Source: Coccinella septempunctata
Taxonomy: Eukaryota; Arthropoda; Insecta; Coleoptera; Coccinellidae
Reading direction: 5' to 3'
Assembly: GCF_907165205.1 (NCBI RefSeq)
Contig: NC_058192.1
Coordinates: 4,278,001 to 4,342,000 of the forward strand
DNA: 64,000 bases
Below, piece by piece: positions 10,841 through 23,583 of this stretch. The position numbers and the translations under genes are program-made. The notes under the pieces were generated by a model. The model searched no databases and was not told the origin of the DNA. It saw nothing but the letters and a program-made list of their open reading frames with translations. The stretch's first letter is position 1, and every line of letters starts with the position of its first letter.

Positions 10841-13800
10841 TCCCTGATCTGCTGATTTTTCGGAGAGACGTCGAAAGCAAGATTTGGACAGGATATTTTG
10901 GAATATCATTAAGTTACGTTAATTTATTTACACTGTAGTTGCTTTTATTTGCAACAGGAAAATGATAAACTTTAAATATAATTTTAAAAAAGAAAAATCA
11001 CCATTCTTAAAACGTCGAAAGCATTGTCTATGTGATTTATCAGTTGGAGCATTATCACCACAAATTTTTACAAGCATTCAATGCATTTCATCTGCACTTA
11101 CAATTGAAGCAGGAGAAAGAAACCTTAGTTAACACATAATCTTACATATTCAACACAATGAAGAAAAGGTTTTGTATGAAATTCAAAGTGTCTATGGTAT
11201 AACCTAAATTAGCTACCACTAAGGGACTTCAATAACAGTCAACGATAATTTTAAATCACGAGGAATTGTAATATTTATTGTATTTTATGACACAGGTTGT
11301 TCTTTCTTCAAAAATCACATCCTAAAACATATTATTTCTTTGAAATCCACAATACTGTTACATAACGGTGGTGAATATGGCTGGAAGCGAGCAAAAGGGT
11401 TGCTCTTCGTTATCATTTCCTTCTTAATTTTCACAGTCAGCGGAAAGAAATATCTTCTGCACTCCTCTCTCTCCACTTTCATCGCTCGAGATTCTCCGAA
11501 TATTTCAAAAAGTAATAACAAGTTATATCCGGTCTGGAAGAACTTCCCAACTGTCATGTCCGGTCTTTGAGCGATTGTTCTTAGAGAAATATTCCAGTTA
11601 GATGCTTCTTGATGTAAAGCTCGCAGTGCATAATACATTCGTGAGTTTTCATCACAATGGTGGCTGCTGCGTGTTCTAATTTATGTTCGCAAAGTTTCTC
11701 CCAGTGCCTCTAAATTATACGACTACGTTTTCTAAATATCAAAATAAATATTACGATTCAACGGAAATGGTAACAAGAAAGTACGACATCAAACGGGAAG
11801 CATGTTTTCATCTTCGTTCTTGTTTTCGTTATTCGAGGAAGGGAGTTTGTCTTAATGTGTGAATACCAAAGCGGAATATTAATTAAGTGCATGGATGAAT
11901 TAGAAACTCAAATATGCGAAAAGAGGTATACTTTCGATGAGGCAGTTTATGAAATTTTGTGACAAATTGTCTTGAAAAATCCATGAATAAAGAGAAATTT
12001 ATATCTTGCATTATACTAAGTGAGTACACATTTTTGAGGAATTGAGCTGTTGTGAAAAGTATTTGAGTTTTTAGCCAGTGAAACTAGGTGCAACTGACTT
12101 CTTGAATTAGAAGCTCAATTTATAATTTGTTGCAACAGCAGCCTCTGATGTGGATGAACCATGAACGAGATCATATTGATTTGTAAAGAAACCAAAAGAA
12201 CAGATACCACTCTCAGATTAAGTATCTCTGATCTATCCTTTTGTAAGTAGATCATCACCCATCTCTAAGCCAGCCCTGACCATGGCGAAACAGGTCTGTA
12301 CTCACGATATCGATTATTCTCCAGTGAAATCTCCAGTGACAAGAGTTTTTAGTATTTATTGTCTAGGAACAAAACGGTACAAAACAAAATTCTTATGATT
12401 TCAAAACTGGTCCATCGCTTCTCGATCTCGATGAGCAGACCGTACAGACTCTTGTCTAAATCTGGGTGGAATCCAGTAAGGGCTGATTCAATCAGAGTCG
12501 CTAGTTTCGACTAGCGGTAAAATCATCGTTACACGTATACCGTCAAAGCCTAATCCACTAACGAGATTGAAGCATAAAGGACGAGCGGATGTAGTCTGGC
12601 CTTTGTTTGCCAGTCTCGGCAATTTAAATTCAAGGGGTTGTTCGACCAAAACTACAGAGATCAAAGCAAGAGGTAACTTTAATTTTTCATGATAATTTTT
12701 GAGGATGTTCCGCTTGTCTAACTTCGACGGACAAGTCATTTGCATAGTTTCGTTTGATGTAAATTGAGCATCAATGCGTTATAATTTCGGAAAATAAGAT
12801 AGCTTAGCTTGCATACATACGAGCTGTTTGTGCTCTGATCGGGGAAATACTGCATTAACTGTATCTTGCTCGGAATATAACAGATGCGTGATTATGAGTC
12901 GAAATAAAGGGAATAATTCAGGCACTAGAAGCCTGTTTGGTGTAGACGTAGACCATAGATCAAGTTATGAGGTACTTAAACCATTACTTCAACTCACCGA
13001 GCAAAGATGATGGGATTCAGACTAGCACAAAAGGAAAATGCAAAACAACAAAATGGTTTCCTAACCTTCTCTTTATTGAGTCGTACATCACTTTTAGCAT
13101 TAGATTTACAATTTTTACTGACAGGCATATACTCTTTTATGTTTATGAAATTTATGAAATAATTTTGGCTAGTCGTATCACTGGTTTCTGTCGATGGTTT
13201 GTCTAAGAAGCGCTCACATAGATGAAAATCGCATTGATTCATAGACAACCCAAAAAACCTTGTTTTGGGAGCTTAGTAGTCGTTTGGTCAGGATTCTAAG
13301 AGATGCTAAAGCTCAGGCAAACTGCTCGGAAATTCCAAGATTCAACTACCTTCCGATACACCGTTGGAATTTTCATTAAATGTCAACTCGGCATCGATAA
13401 TCGATCTGCACCCAATCAAAATTTCCCACACTTGTAAACAAACTCAATATTGCCGCTAATTCATATACAGAGAAGTAGTGTCAAAGCAATTACGACCCAT
13501 AAACGAGAATGGAAATTGATTCGGAAATGATAAGGGAGGGAAGAGCATCCATTAGTTTCCTATCTGCTCGGCTGCTCTTATAATCGCTTATGTATCCACA
13601 AACCGGAGTCCCTTCCATTCCAATGAGAATTAATCAAAATTGAAATCTCGTCAAATATTCCAGTTATCAGGAAACAATTTCACGAAGTTTCCTACTGAGA
13701 TCGACTCCGCAACGTTTGCTGGCAGTTTCCTGACTGTTGATTAATTAATAGTTCGAATTTGGGGTATATCTTCCTTTTGCAATCCGAGGCAATATGGTGG

Positions 13801-14687
13801 AATAAAAAGACCGGATACTACAAAGTTCCTGGAGTGGCATCCCGGAACACTAAGACCGCTCAAAATCTCAAGTATTCCATATAATTACCAATTACATTGG
13901 CCGCTTTGAGTCTCCAGCAAATCGTAAAAGAAGGTTGACTCGAATAAACAGAAAACACCCAGAGATTTTCAAAAAAAATCATGTTGAACATGAAGTAATA
14001 CTCTAAAATGAGGGGAATTGAATAAGCAAAATAAGATGTGAATTGAAATGGCAAAATTAAATGGGAAAAATTGAAAAAAAAAATATATATAATAAAAGTA
14101 TATTTTACCTTGGGCAAAAAGTCAATTCGAAATCCTTTTTTTCTACAAAGGAAGCTTGGAAAATTTAAAAAAAAGTGGAGTATCTCGCAGCGCAACTGCT
14201 GATACCCCCGACTAACGTCATTATATCCTTAGAACAAACGGAAACAAATCACTTCTGACACATCCTAACGACAAACATTGGAAATCCATCGCGTTCGAGT
14301 GATTTGTTTCCAACACATTATTTTCTCGGGAAATGAACAACACGCTGTCGTTCGGATGAATTATAGCCGCCGTTATTCGTACAGATGGAATAAAATCCAT
14401 AAAAAATGGAAATACGCCATCCCTAATCCTGCCAATGTGCAATACGCTAACCTGAAAACTGGCTACGAAGTGTTGAATGATTCTTGGAGTATTTCGGTGG
14501 TTATTTTTATTGGATAAGAGCTGCGTGGGTGCATTCCTGCAGGATATGAGAGAAATGAAAATGTTATTCTTAGAGATGAAAGATGTGGAGGTGTATTTAA
14601 AGTTTCCCGATGATTTTTCTGGGGGATACGTTTATCGAAAGTTACCTGCGAAAAATCATTAAAAATATGGGGTCAGTTAAAAAGATT
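10841..14687. other. No gene recognised
   Basis: Several short frames (11315-11638 minus, 12488-12745 minus, 13860-14195 minus, 14278-14517 plus) show no domain, and most overlap opposing frames. The first ~100 bp should be the 3' untranslated region of the odorant-binding protein gene. Confidence 0.55.
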
Positions 14688-15320
14688 CGTCAAGACCGAA
14701 CGGTTGCACGGAAGCCAATGAATTTTTCAGATTTATCACTTGAAGAGTTGCTCTTTCAGAATATGTATCACATTTCCATCTACGGTTATTGCTATTGAGA
14801 GATAATCGACTGGAAAGGTGAGTATCGAAAAATTTCCAAAAAGATGGAATCGATTGAATGATCGTCAAGACCGAACGGCTGCATCGAGCTCCATGAAATT
14901 TTCAGATTTATTACTAGAAGAGTTGCTCTTTCAGAATATGTATCACATTTAGATCTACGGTTATTGCTATTGAGAGATAATCGACTGGAAAGGTGAGTAT
15001 CGAAAATTTCCAAAAAGATGGAATCAATTGAATGATCGTCAAGACCGAACGGCTGCATCGAGCTCCATGAAATTTTCAGATTTATTACTAGAAGAGTTGC
15101 TCTTTCAGAATATGTATCACATTTCTATCTACGTTCATTTTTATTGAGAGATAATCGACTGGAAAGTGAGTATCGAAAAATTTCCAAAAAGATGGAATCA
15201 ATTGAATGATCGTCAAGCCCGAACGGCTGCATCGAGCTCCATGAAATTTTCAGATTGATTACTAGAAGAGTTGTTCTTTTGGAATATGCTTCACATTTTG
15301 ATCTACGACGATCTACGGCA
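14688..15320. repeat. 174-bp tandem repeat, about 3.6 units
   Basis: Units begin with CGTCAAGACCGAACGG at 14688, 14863, 15037 and 15211 (spacing 175, 174, 174). Each contains TTTTCAGATTTAT, GAAGAGTTGCTCTTTCAGAA and GAGAGATAATCGACTGGAAA. The last unit decays near 15300. Because 174 is a multiple of three, the minus strand stays open across units 2-3 (14792-15058), giving a 58-residue periodic frame; the 175-bp first unit breaks it. Most likely satellite-like rather than coding. Confidence 0.9.
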
Positions 15321-15842
15321 ATCTAATTTCTACGATCTGAAAAAGAGCATCCGGCGGGTCATCAAAGACACCGTTTCAGATCCAAATTCCGCTCTCATAT
15401 CTGACGATGAAACGACTGATTGAACGCTTTGTCCCTTTTAATGAGCGAAGGCATATTTTCCCCGACTTATCGGAAATTCCGGGCGTGTAGGTTAACCCCG
15501 GAATGTTTGTGTTTGACGGTACGGTTTAACGAAGCGTCCGATCACGTATCTCCGCCGAACTTACTCCGCTATTTTTCGCTCGGATGATCTTCAAATTCGG
15601 GATTTTTCGTGATATGATTGAGCGCTACTTAGCCGGGACCAAACTTTGCCCGATCGACTTTCGTGCCGCGCTGAGGGTGATTAGGAGGCGCAGAACATCC
15701 CCTGGTTTTCACACTTCGTTCACGCCGGAACTCTGCCACGTTTCACCCGAAACACCGAAGGAGTTTTCGCTCCTCCTTTTTCTACTAGATATCCAACAAT
15801 ATCTACCAGCAAAACAAGTTGACCAGCGAATTATTTCCTAAT
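15321..15842. other. No gene recognised
   Basis: Relatively CG-rich unique sequence; the frame 15584-15841 has no recognised domain. Confidence 0.5.
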
Positions 15843-16020
15843 TCAGAAAAAGTAAGAAGATAGAGAATAGGATTGGAGAAAATGGCTAGAACAGAAGGCA
15901 ACATAAAAGAAGAAATAAAATAAATAGAAGGAAAGGCAGAGAGAAGAGAAAGAAAGAGAAAAGTGGAGAAGTAAAGGGAAGAAACGAGAAGATGAAAGGA
16001 GAAAAGGAAATATAAAGTGA
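15843..16020 (+). repeat. Polypurine tract (A/G-rich)
   Basis: About 180 bp in which nearly every base on the plus strand is A or G, made of GAGAAGAGAAAGAAAG-like units. It ends about 40 bp before a truncated mariner fragment. Confidence 0.8.
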
Positions 16021-16062
16021 AATGGTAGCTAGATAAGTATAAAAAAAAATTAGGAAGTACTG

Positions 16063-16650
16063 ATGTGGTGGAGCTTGATTGTTACTATGGATGAGACTTG
16101 GGTACATTTCGTCGATTCAGAAACAAAGCAACAATCGATGGAATGGCGACACTCTGGTTCTCCAAGACTCAAGAAGTTTTGTGTCCAAAAATCTGCTGGA
16201 AAAGTTCTTGCTTCTATTTTTTGGGATAGCCATGGAATAATCATGATTGATTTTTTGGATAAGGGTAGAACAATAACCGGAGATTACTATTCGATATTAC
16301 TGACCATTCTACGGGGAAAAATTAAAGAGAGAAGACGCGGAAAGCTATCCAAAGATGTTTTGTTTTTGCAGGACAACGCCCCTGCGCACAAATCTCATGT
16401 TGCCATGAAAAAAATTCATGATTTATGAACATCCTCCTTATTTACCAGATTTGGCTCCGTCCGACTATCATCTCTTTCCTCAACTGAAAAAAAGTTTAAA
16501 AGGTCGTAAATTTTCTTCCAACGAGGAGGTTATAAAAGCTGTGGAGGTCTGGTTTGCAGAGCAAGAAGAAACATTTTATTTAAAGGTCTTGAGACGTTGC
16601 AGATTCGCTGTAATAAATGTATCCAATTAAGGGGGGAATATGTTGAGTAT
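16063..16650 (+). pseudogene. Mariner transposase, 5'-truncated and frameshifted
   Basis: Only the catalytic half remains. The first frame (16063-16428) has VTMDETWVHF, FWDSHGIIMIDFLDKG and LQDNAPAHKSH. A short deletion relative to the other copies (after ATTCATGATTTA, near 16425) shifts the frame, and the second frame (16418-16630) continues with PYLPDLAPSDYHLFP and the C-terminus. The DD34D signature of mariner is therefore present but split. No 5' TIR, DNA-binding domain or recognisable 3' TIR remains, so it cannot move itself. Confidence 0.88.
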
Positions 16651-19600
16651 TCCACAAGACAAGCATTATATTCTGACTTTTCTAGCTTCCATACAAAAGT
16701 GGAACTTTTTCTGAATATTGGAATAGTATTTAGCCTGTGCTAAAGAACGTCTCGAAGACACTAACTTCCGGTTGGCTTACTATCTGCAATTAGAAAAGTC
16801 CTGAACTCTGAACTACTAAAATATCAGGAAAGGTACAACCTAATATACGGTCCAACAATTGATTACTAACTTTCCATCGATTTATTTCAGGAGTATTGGC
16901 ATAGATTGTGGAGAACTTCTGAAAAAAACATAGAAAACTACTTGCAATGTTAACAGAACATCTTCGACTGGCCACATTTCTGAAATTCATTAACGTCCAC
17001 TATTATTATTTCTTTTCGGGTACAGTTCTGGCGTAGGACCGTTCGACGATGTGTCCTGTCACTTCATCAATCAAAGAGGGCCCTAATGAAGAGCCCTTAA
17101 TATGCCAGGTCGGCCCTCTGATTACCCCTAATCAGTATAAACACCCGCATCGCCCAGTGCGCATAAATCTGTTCGAAAGTCCCAATATTGGCAGGTGTCA
17201 GCCTATCCCAATGGACTAGTGTTAATTAGCGGCCTGTATTACGTAACTTGGCCGCAAAGTTGCGCCTTTGCTTTGTTCGCAGCGTCCACCGATTGCCAGT
17301 GAAAAATTTATGGACGCGAAATTCACTTTGTTCTGTGTTCCGCCCGTGCTGTTTTATGCATTCTGTATATTGGAGCCGAGCAGCTACTCCTTGATGAATT
17401 ACAATTAGGTAGGGATTCGTTATTTATATGCCACTTAATTTATTGGATTTTCTTGATGTGCTTTTCCAATAAAATCGGTCAATGTATTCCGGTCTGCCTG
17501 AGGGGAGTTAAATCTGAATATATACAAGTGGAATGGAAAATCGTGACTGTAATACAGTCTGCAACTCGACGTTGTGAAAAACATCATGCAATATTCAAAT
17601 AAAACTTGGTATTTATTTTGCTATAATTGGCACAATTGAATGTTTCCTAACTCTGAATTCATCATATGTCATGCTTATTATGGCAGTATGGCTACGTACA
17701 TATAGAGAATTTCGTTCGACTTTCAAATGGCATGAAGGCTCTTAACTGAGGTCTGAATCTTTCCCTAACCCTAACGTCTATAATAATCCATCTGTCGTAA
17801 AGCTAAATGGCATCGTTGAGATTTCAGAACACTACGACAGAAATGGATTTACAGTAATGTTGTAGAACGAAGCAAAATGAGTTGGGAAACTGGTTCAGCA
17901 GCTAAATCACAGCAAACGCATTCTGAGTTCAGGACCAGATTCGAAAATTTTCCTGCCTTTCATAAGGGACAATAACGAGCCTTAAAAAAATATTATAACA
18001 CGTCCGACATTTTCACTGTTTTTGTTTCGAGGTTAGATTACAAAACTGTTGAAGGGACCCCAGAAAAAGTATAATAATGTCTCTGAGTTTGAGAAAAATT
18101 AAATATTAATATAAAGTTAACAGACCTAATTCAAAATTGAAGGTGAACATTCTCTTCAAACTCATCAACTTCCTTTCGTTTTCATTCATCAAAAGACAGA
18201 TGTGAAGGCAGTTCTAGTAGTGAAGCACTCATACCTATATTCAATCTATTTCCATGCAAAAAGAAAAAATCCTTTTCCAGTGATATCGTTAGGAACGAAG
18301 AGGAATACCACTGATCTCCAGAGTATCCAGATTTATCTTTCGGTTTCACATGTCGAATGAATCATTCATTTCCTGGAACTTCTCGAGATGGATTTCTGAT
18401 AGGGAAGTTTGAATTAATCTTGGAATACATTAGAGTAAAATACTCAATCACAGGGCGCAGTACTTCACATGGTAATTCGGAGATCAGTCACCCATATACC
18501 TCTGCAATCAATTCTTTGGTTAATCCTCTTGTATTATTCAAAAAGGTTTTACTTGCCTAGTTTCTTGATCCAGCTTGAATGAAAGAGCAACTCTATATGT
18601 CACTCTGCAAGTGTGATAGTTAATCTTATTCTTATCTTACTTTCAAAAGTGATTACTGTTTTGTAAGAATGGGTAAATTTGCATTTTTCATCAGTACCTA
18701 TGTAAAAGGATTCCCAATTGTTGTTTTACAACAACTTCACATGAATATTATGACTTTTTTATGTGGATAACTACGAAAAATCCTAAATCGGCCCAATATT
18801 TTTTCATAACTCATATAGATTTCAATCAACCAAAATAAATGCTCCTCGAAATGTAAGTACCCCCGGATATGAATTTCGTGTAAAAAATATGAGCGAATGA
18901 ATCGAAGCATCAGAATAAACAAGTCAAATTGATCCTTCACAACAAATATTTCCATTTCCTTTCAACTCATCCAAGGTTGTCAGTTTTGATAAGGGAAATA
19001 GGGATGAAAGTGAAATGAATATGAATTTCAATTTCGCGGATACGAAGCGTATGGAAAAAACTGGATGAAGAAGAGTATGTATAAATTTTTTTTGGGTAGT
19101 AGGAACGCTCGAGTTTCAATAACCGTCTGTATTCGGAGGAAAAATGATGTGTGAGATGTGGCAGGTAAAATTCGACCAGTTGAACTTGCAATACAGTTTT
19201 TATTTCCATGATATTCTTCACTCACGCTGATGAAGGATAAAAGAAGGTAAAATACAGATCCTTTCAGAACCCCCGCTTTCAAAATATGATTTTCCATTGA
19301 CTAAAAAACTGAGTGTGCACAGAGATTAGCCTTAAAAACTTTTTCAGTATTTCAGTAACCTTTTGTAATCATTCATGACCAAATTGAAGGGCTTCTTTCA
19401 AGAAACACTCATTAATTCCTCAAACTTCCAGAACTCATTCTTCGAACTCGGTCGAAAATTAATCGTACACCCCCATGTATAAAAAATTCATCCCCTACCA
19501 TGAACAATTATATCTTGGTGCGCTCGATCCCATGGGAAACTGAATAATTACACGTGCGACCACCAATGACATTCGAGCTATAAATCTGCTAGAGCCGAGT

Positions 19601-19785
19601 TTCAATTAAAAATTGTCCCTGTGCGAGCGCCGGTTTTAGCTACACAATTTCCGGCATTCAATTGGCTACGAGCCTATCGAATATTATTGGAAGGAAATTC
19701 TGCCACGATCTGGAACCATTCGTGGATATGTAAGAATTGGAAGTATTAATCTGCACTGAAATGTGCAGGGTGGATCTTTGGCTCT
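16651..19785. other. No gene recognised
   Basis: Mostly AT-rich with short frames. Around 17030-17290 the sequence is less AT-rich and low in repeats, which could mark non-coding conservation, but nothing in the bases alone proves it. Confidence 0.5.
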
Positions 19786-20281
19786 TACGAATATTTTAAC
19801 AGTAGATACTTGAGGTCAAAAGAAACTCTTTTCTTCTTTACCATTTTTTTCGAATCGGCTCGGTTTGAAAGATATTGGCTGTTGAAAACCCATAAAAAAA
19901 TGTTATTTTTAGTTCTATCTCACGAACGGTTTTATCGAATGAAATGAATTTCGAAATATAGTTTTTCATTTACTCGATGAATCTTTTTGGAATACAAGAT
20001 ATCATCCACCTCTTTCAGTTTTCTCATTATGACCATACGTATGTACCATAAAAACACCTAAAATTAAAAACGCTTTCTGAAATAACATTTTTCTTCATGT
20101 TTTCTGTAATTTGAGCCAGAGTGGGTACTCTGGCTGAATGCAACTCTGTTTAAAAGATCCATAGATGTGTGGTGTCACAGATTTAATTAGTTATTCAGGA
20201 GGTTATTTTGAAAACTCAACATGGCATAGGAAGAAAGTGTTTCTTTTGACCTCGAAAATCATGTGTTTAAATATTTGTACG
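19786..20281. mobile_element. TIR element (family 2), 0.5-kb copy
   Basis: Begins ACGAATATTTTAACAGTAGA and ends with AAATATTTGTACG, matching the ends of the 763-bp copy at 42038-42800. Internal blocks are shared too (GGTTTTATCGAATGAAATGA, CTGGCTGAATGCAACTCTGT). It is shorter because of internal deletions. No transposase frame. Confidence 0.8.
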
Positions 20282-20322
20282 AGTCAAAAACTCGTACATA
20301 CAATACAACCCTGTATTGTATG
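20276..20322. repeat. Two back-to-back perfect hairpins
   Basis: Stem 1 is TGTACGAGT (20276-20284) with ACTCGTACA (20290-20298), loop CAAAA. Stem 2 is CATACAATACA (20297-20307) with TGTATTGTATG (20312-20322), loop ACCC. They straddle the right end of the element at 19786-20281. Confidence 0.85.
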
Positions 20323-21552
20323 TTATTTTCCTTTTTGGATGGAAATATCCTTGTAATTTGTAAAATACGTAGTTCTTCTCTTCGAAACTTGACTATAAAA
20401 GCAAGCCATTCTATTGTAATGAATAGCAGCAAGAATATGGCCATCAATCTTTTTGTCCATTTGTCTTTTGTCAACGTCCACTTGGCCAAGGGACCCCAAC
20501 ATTTTCATGTCAGACAATTTCTCATTTCGAGAGGAACAACTTAATTATCAGCATGATTAATTTACTTGTAGTCTGTTTCGGTCCAAAGAAAAACTTGGAT
20601 TAAATTTATAGCTCAGATGAAAATGGCAACTGATAAATGCGAATTCTGAAAGTTTTTCTCTAGATGAAATTAACTTATGAGAGGATATGAGAATATGCTC
20701 ATTCAATAACTGAAATGGTCATAAAATTAGGTTGATTCTTGGAGTATTACCAACCGAACCGAACGTAAGTATAAAATCATTGATGATGGAAAACTTATTG
20801 GGTTTATTTCTCCATTATTATCATTTTTGATTTGGTGCTTTTTCATTAGTGTTTGTGAAGAGAACTTGGTTCCACTAATTCTTGTCAATTTTTCATATTT
20901 TCTATTCGTTTGTTGCTTCCTTTTTTTCCACGGTATGAATTCAGATGGTATCTCTTTCATGGCCAATGGAATGCTCCAAAACGATGGAAATAGCCGAATA
21001 AATCCTACAATGAATGATAAAAAGTTACAGCGTTTCTGCTGAATGAACCAACAGCCTATAGCATTCCAGCAATCCAATCAGGTTATCTATTCTATTACTA
21101 CATCGTCCTGAAAAAATATTATGGCGGACGCCAGTGCCGAGAGCAATCAATCAGTGCGTTCGGCCGACTTTCATTAATAATTAAACTGGAAATCTGCGTG
21201 AAAAAGCACTTCACGTCTAGCATGAAAAGCATCCATTCCGCCATATTTGCATTTGAAGGATGGCCTAGCGCTTGGGCCTATTTCAAAAATCATTCCGATT
21301 CGATTTAGTATCGGAATAAATTATCCGACCGGGAGGTGAATGATCAACCTTCCATCTCAGCTGAAATTGAATTTCCGCGATTATACAATTACTGGCCGAA
21401 ACGAACCTTTCAGGAGATGGTGATTGATCGTGAACTGCATTTTGACGGGGCACTTAACGACAGAAATGGGAGTACGATTTAACAGATGATGTGTGACGAT
21501 TTGCACAATTTTCGGAGTTTCTCTGCTACACCTTGTTGGTGGCTTCTACAAT
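20323..21552. other. No gene recognised
   Basis: Short frames without support; no repeat noticed. The 21110-21500 stretch is unique and less AT-rich. Confidence 0.5.
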
Positions 21553-22240
21553 CTTTTAAGAATTTAGAATCATGAGGAAAGTTATGGTTTAAGATGGTGG
21601 TTACACTTCCCTGTCACTCCAGTTCCATAGCTCCAACCAACTCTTTCAATTGAGTAGGTATTCTCCACATCCTCAACTGACCACTTACCACTACTTAACC
21701 CTATAAACAATCAGAAAATTTCTGTAGCTCCCTCATACTTTTAAAAATTTGGAATCATGAGGAAAGTTATAGTTTAAAATGGTCGTTACACTTCCCTGTG
21801 ACCTTAAGATCTATTGTGTCACTTAGATCAGACAGAGTTCTCTCCACTGTGCCATCTAGAGATAGCCTTCCAGTTCCATAGCTCCAACCAACTCTTTCAA
21901 TTGAGTAAGTATTCTTCACATCCTCAACTGACCACTTGCCACTACTTAACCCTACAAACAATCAGAAAATTTCTGTAGCACCCTCATACTTTTAAAAATT
22001 TGGAATTATGAGGTAAGTTATAGTTTAAAATGGTCGTTACACTTCCCTGTGACCTTAAGATCCATTGTGTCACCTAGATCAGAGAGAGTTCTCTCCACTG
22101 CGCCATCTAGAGCTAGCCTTCCAGTTCTATAGCTCCAACCAACTCCTTCAATTGAGTAGGTATTCTTCACATCCTCAACTGACCACTTGCCACTACTCAA
22201 CCCTACAAAAAATCAGAAAATTTCTGTAGCTCCCTGATAC
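21553..22240 (-). repeat. 251-bp tandem repeat (three units) with exon-like minus-strand frame
   Basis: Units start with CTTTTAAAAATTTGGAAT-like sequence at 21553, 21738 and 21989; lengths are 185, 251 and 251 bp. The first unit lacks about 66 bp from its middle. On the minus strand units 2 and 3 each have an open frame of at least 60 codons reading SSGKWSVEDVKNTYSIE, then GWSY, TGRL and DLKVTGKCNDHFKL. Each is preceded by TGATTGTTTGTAG, a fair splice acceptor. The two frames differ by several amino-acid changes but no stop. This could be a tandemly duplicated exon of an unrecognised gene, or a satellite with a fortuitous frame. Confidence 0.8.
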
Positions 22241-22310
22241 TTTTGAAAATTTGGATTTGTTCTGAATTGCGAAATTTATAACAGCTCCTATACAGATTGA
22301 GTCTTTGATT

Positions 22311-22360
22311 CGTACTAATATTTAACAGTAGATTCTTGAGGTAAAAAAAACACTTTTATT
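22311..22360. mobile_element. Solo terminus of TIR element family 2
   Basis: CGTACTAATATTTAACAGTAG followed by ATTCTTGAGGT matches the ends of the elements at 19786-20281 and 42038-42800. No partner end is seen nearby. Confidence 0.6.
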
Positions 22361-22936
22361 CCATTTTTTTTCACCATTTTATTTATGAATATTAAGAATA
22401 GAGTGATATTGAGCCCTATACTGAGCTAAGAATTTCTTGAAATAAATCAGGAGCATTTTCTCAAACTAATCTCGAACAAAAGATGGAAAAAAGAAGTCCA
22501 GTAACTTTCATTTCATTACATTGCGATCTATTCTCGGTTGGCCCAAGAGCCGATCAATAAATTCCGAGGGACGTTTTTAATCCAGGTGGATCGTCGGACC
22601 CTAAGGACGAAATCAACAAAGGCTGGCCAAATATTGACCGAGGAGATATTCCAAGATTAACAGAATCAGCAATCATGTGAGCAAAGTCTGGATCACTGAT
22701 TGGGCAGATTCCCTTCGATTCAGTCGCGGGATTTCGAGGGAATCCGATGACTCACTTGGACGAATTTATCGCCACCGAAAGGGGCTGATCAAGAAGCCGT
22801 GAAGGGTCGATAGGTTGGCAGAGAAACCAATCTCGAGGAATTTATACGCTCCGAATCTAAGTTCCATCCGTGGATGTGGGACAATGGGGATTCTCTTGAA
22901 AATATCTAGATGAGGAACGTTGGGTGATCTCAAATA
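22361..22936. other. No gene recognised
   Basis: Unique sequence without frames of note. Confidence 0.5.
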
Positions 22937-23581
22937 CGAGGAAGTATTGATATCTAGTTAGCCTAGACCAGTTCCATGCATAAAAAAATATTGCGTTACC
23001 TTAGCAACGAACAATAACTCATTAGAAGTGTCAGTGTGAAGTTTGACGTCAAAAAAATAAACCAGAGGTACGCAATAAATTAAATGAATAAAGATGTCCA
23101 CCGAAATTGTGAAAATCGAAAAATTGGATTATCGAGCCATCATCAAGTACCTGTATTTAAAAGGGTTAAGAGGTAAGCAGATTTACGAAGATATGCTTAA
23201 TACCCTTGGTTATCAATGTCCTTCGTATGCGACCGTGAAAAATTTGACTGCAAGCTTCAAAAGAGGTAAATTTTCCTTTGAAGATGATGACCGATCGGGA
23301 AGGCCAGTTTCTGTGTCAGTCCCCGAAAATATCCATGCAGTTCATGACATGATTTTATCAGACCGTCGAATTGGGCTAAAACGGATATCTGAAGCACTGA
23401 ATATTTCATACGAACGCGTTCATCATATAGTTCGCTTCAATTTGGACGGTATTGAGACGTTGCAGGTTCGCTGTAATAAATGTATTCAATTAATAGGAGA
23501 ATATTTCGAGTAATAAAATATTGTGACATTGAAATTTTGTTTGGTTCTATGGTACGCTAAGAATTTCTCTATATATCCTCA
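22937..23581 (+). mobile_element. Mariner, internally deleted (645 bp), both ends intact
   Basis: The 5' end CGAGGAAGTATTGATATCTA and the 3' end CTATATATCCTCA are both present, flanked by TA at 22935-22936 and 23582-23583. Compared with the longer copies, the catalytic part of the transposase gene is missing while the N-terminal coding part and the last ~60 bp of the gene remain. Confidence 0.88.
23094..23513 (+). CDS. Truncated mariner transposase: DNA-binding domain only
   Basis: A 139-codon frame starting MSTEIVKIEKLDYRAIIKYL. It keeps the paired-type N-terminal region: a first helix-turn-helix (LYLKGLRGKQIYEDMLNTLG, PSYATVKN), a basic linker with DRSGRPVS, and the second helix-turn-helix (RIGLKRISEALNISYERVHH). 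After RFNLDG it jumps in frame to the extreme C-terminus (IETLQVRCNKCIQL) and stops. All three catalytic acidic residues are gone, so it cannot catalyse transposition, but it could in principle still bind mariner ends. The frame has survived without a stop, unlike the longer mariner copies here. Expression is unknown. Confidence 0.75.
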   Translation: MSTEIVKIEKLDYRAIIKYLYLKGLRGKQIYEDMLNTLGYQCPSYATVKNLTASFKRGKFSFEDDDRSGRPVSVSVPENIHAVHDMILSDRRIGLKRISEALNISYERVHHIVRFNLDGIETLQVRCNKCIQLIGEYFE

Positions 23582-23583
23582 TA

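Noticed and set aside
12488..12745. Minus-strand frame as retroelement remnant
   Set aside because: No reverse transcriptase, integrase or zinc-knuckle motif is visible.
14688..15320. Possible CRISPR array
   Set aside because: Repeats are long, contiguous and without unique spacers, in a eukaryotic context.
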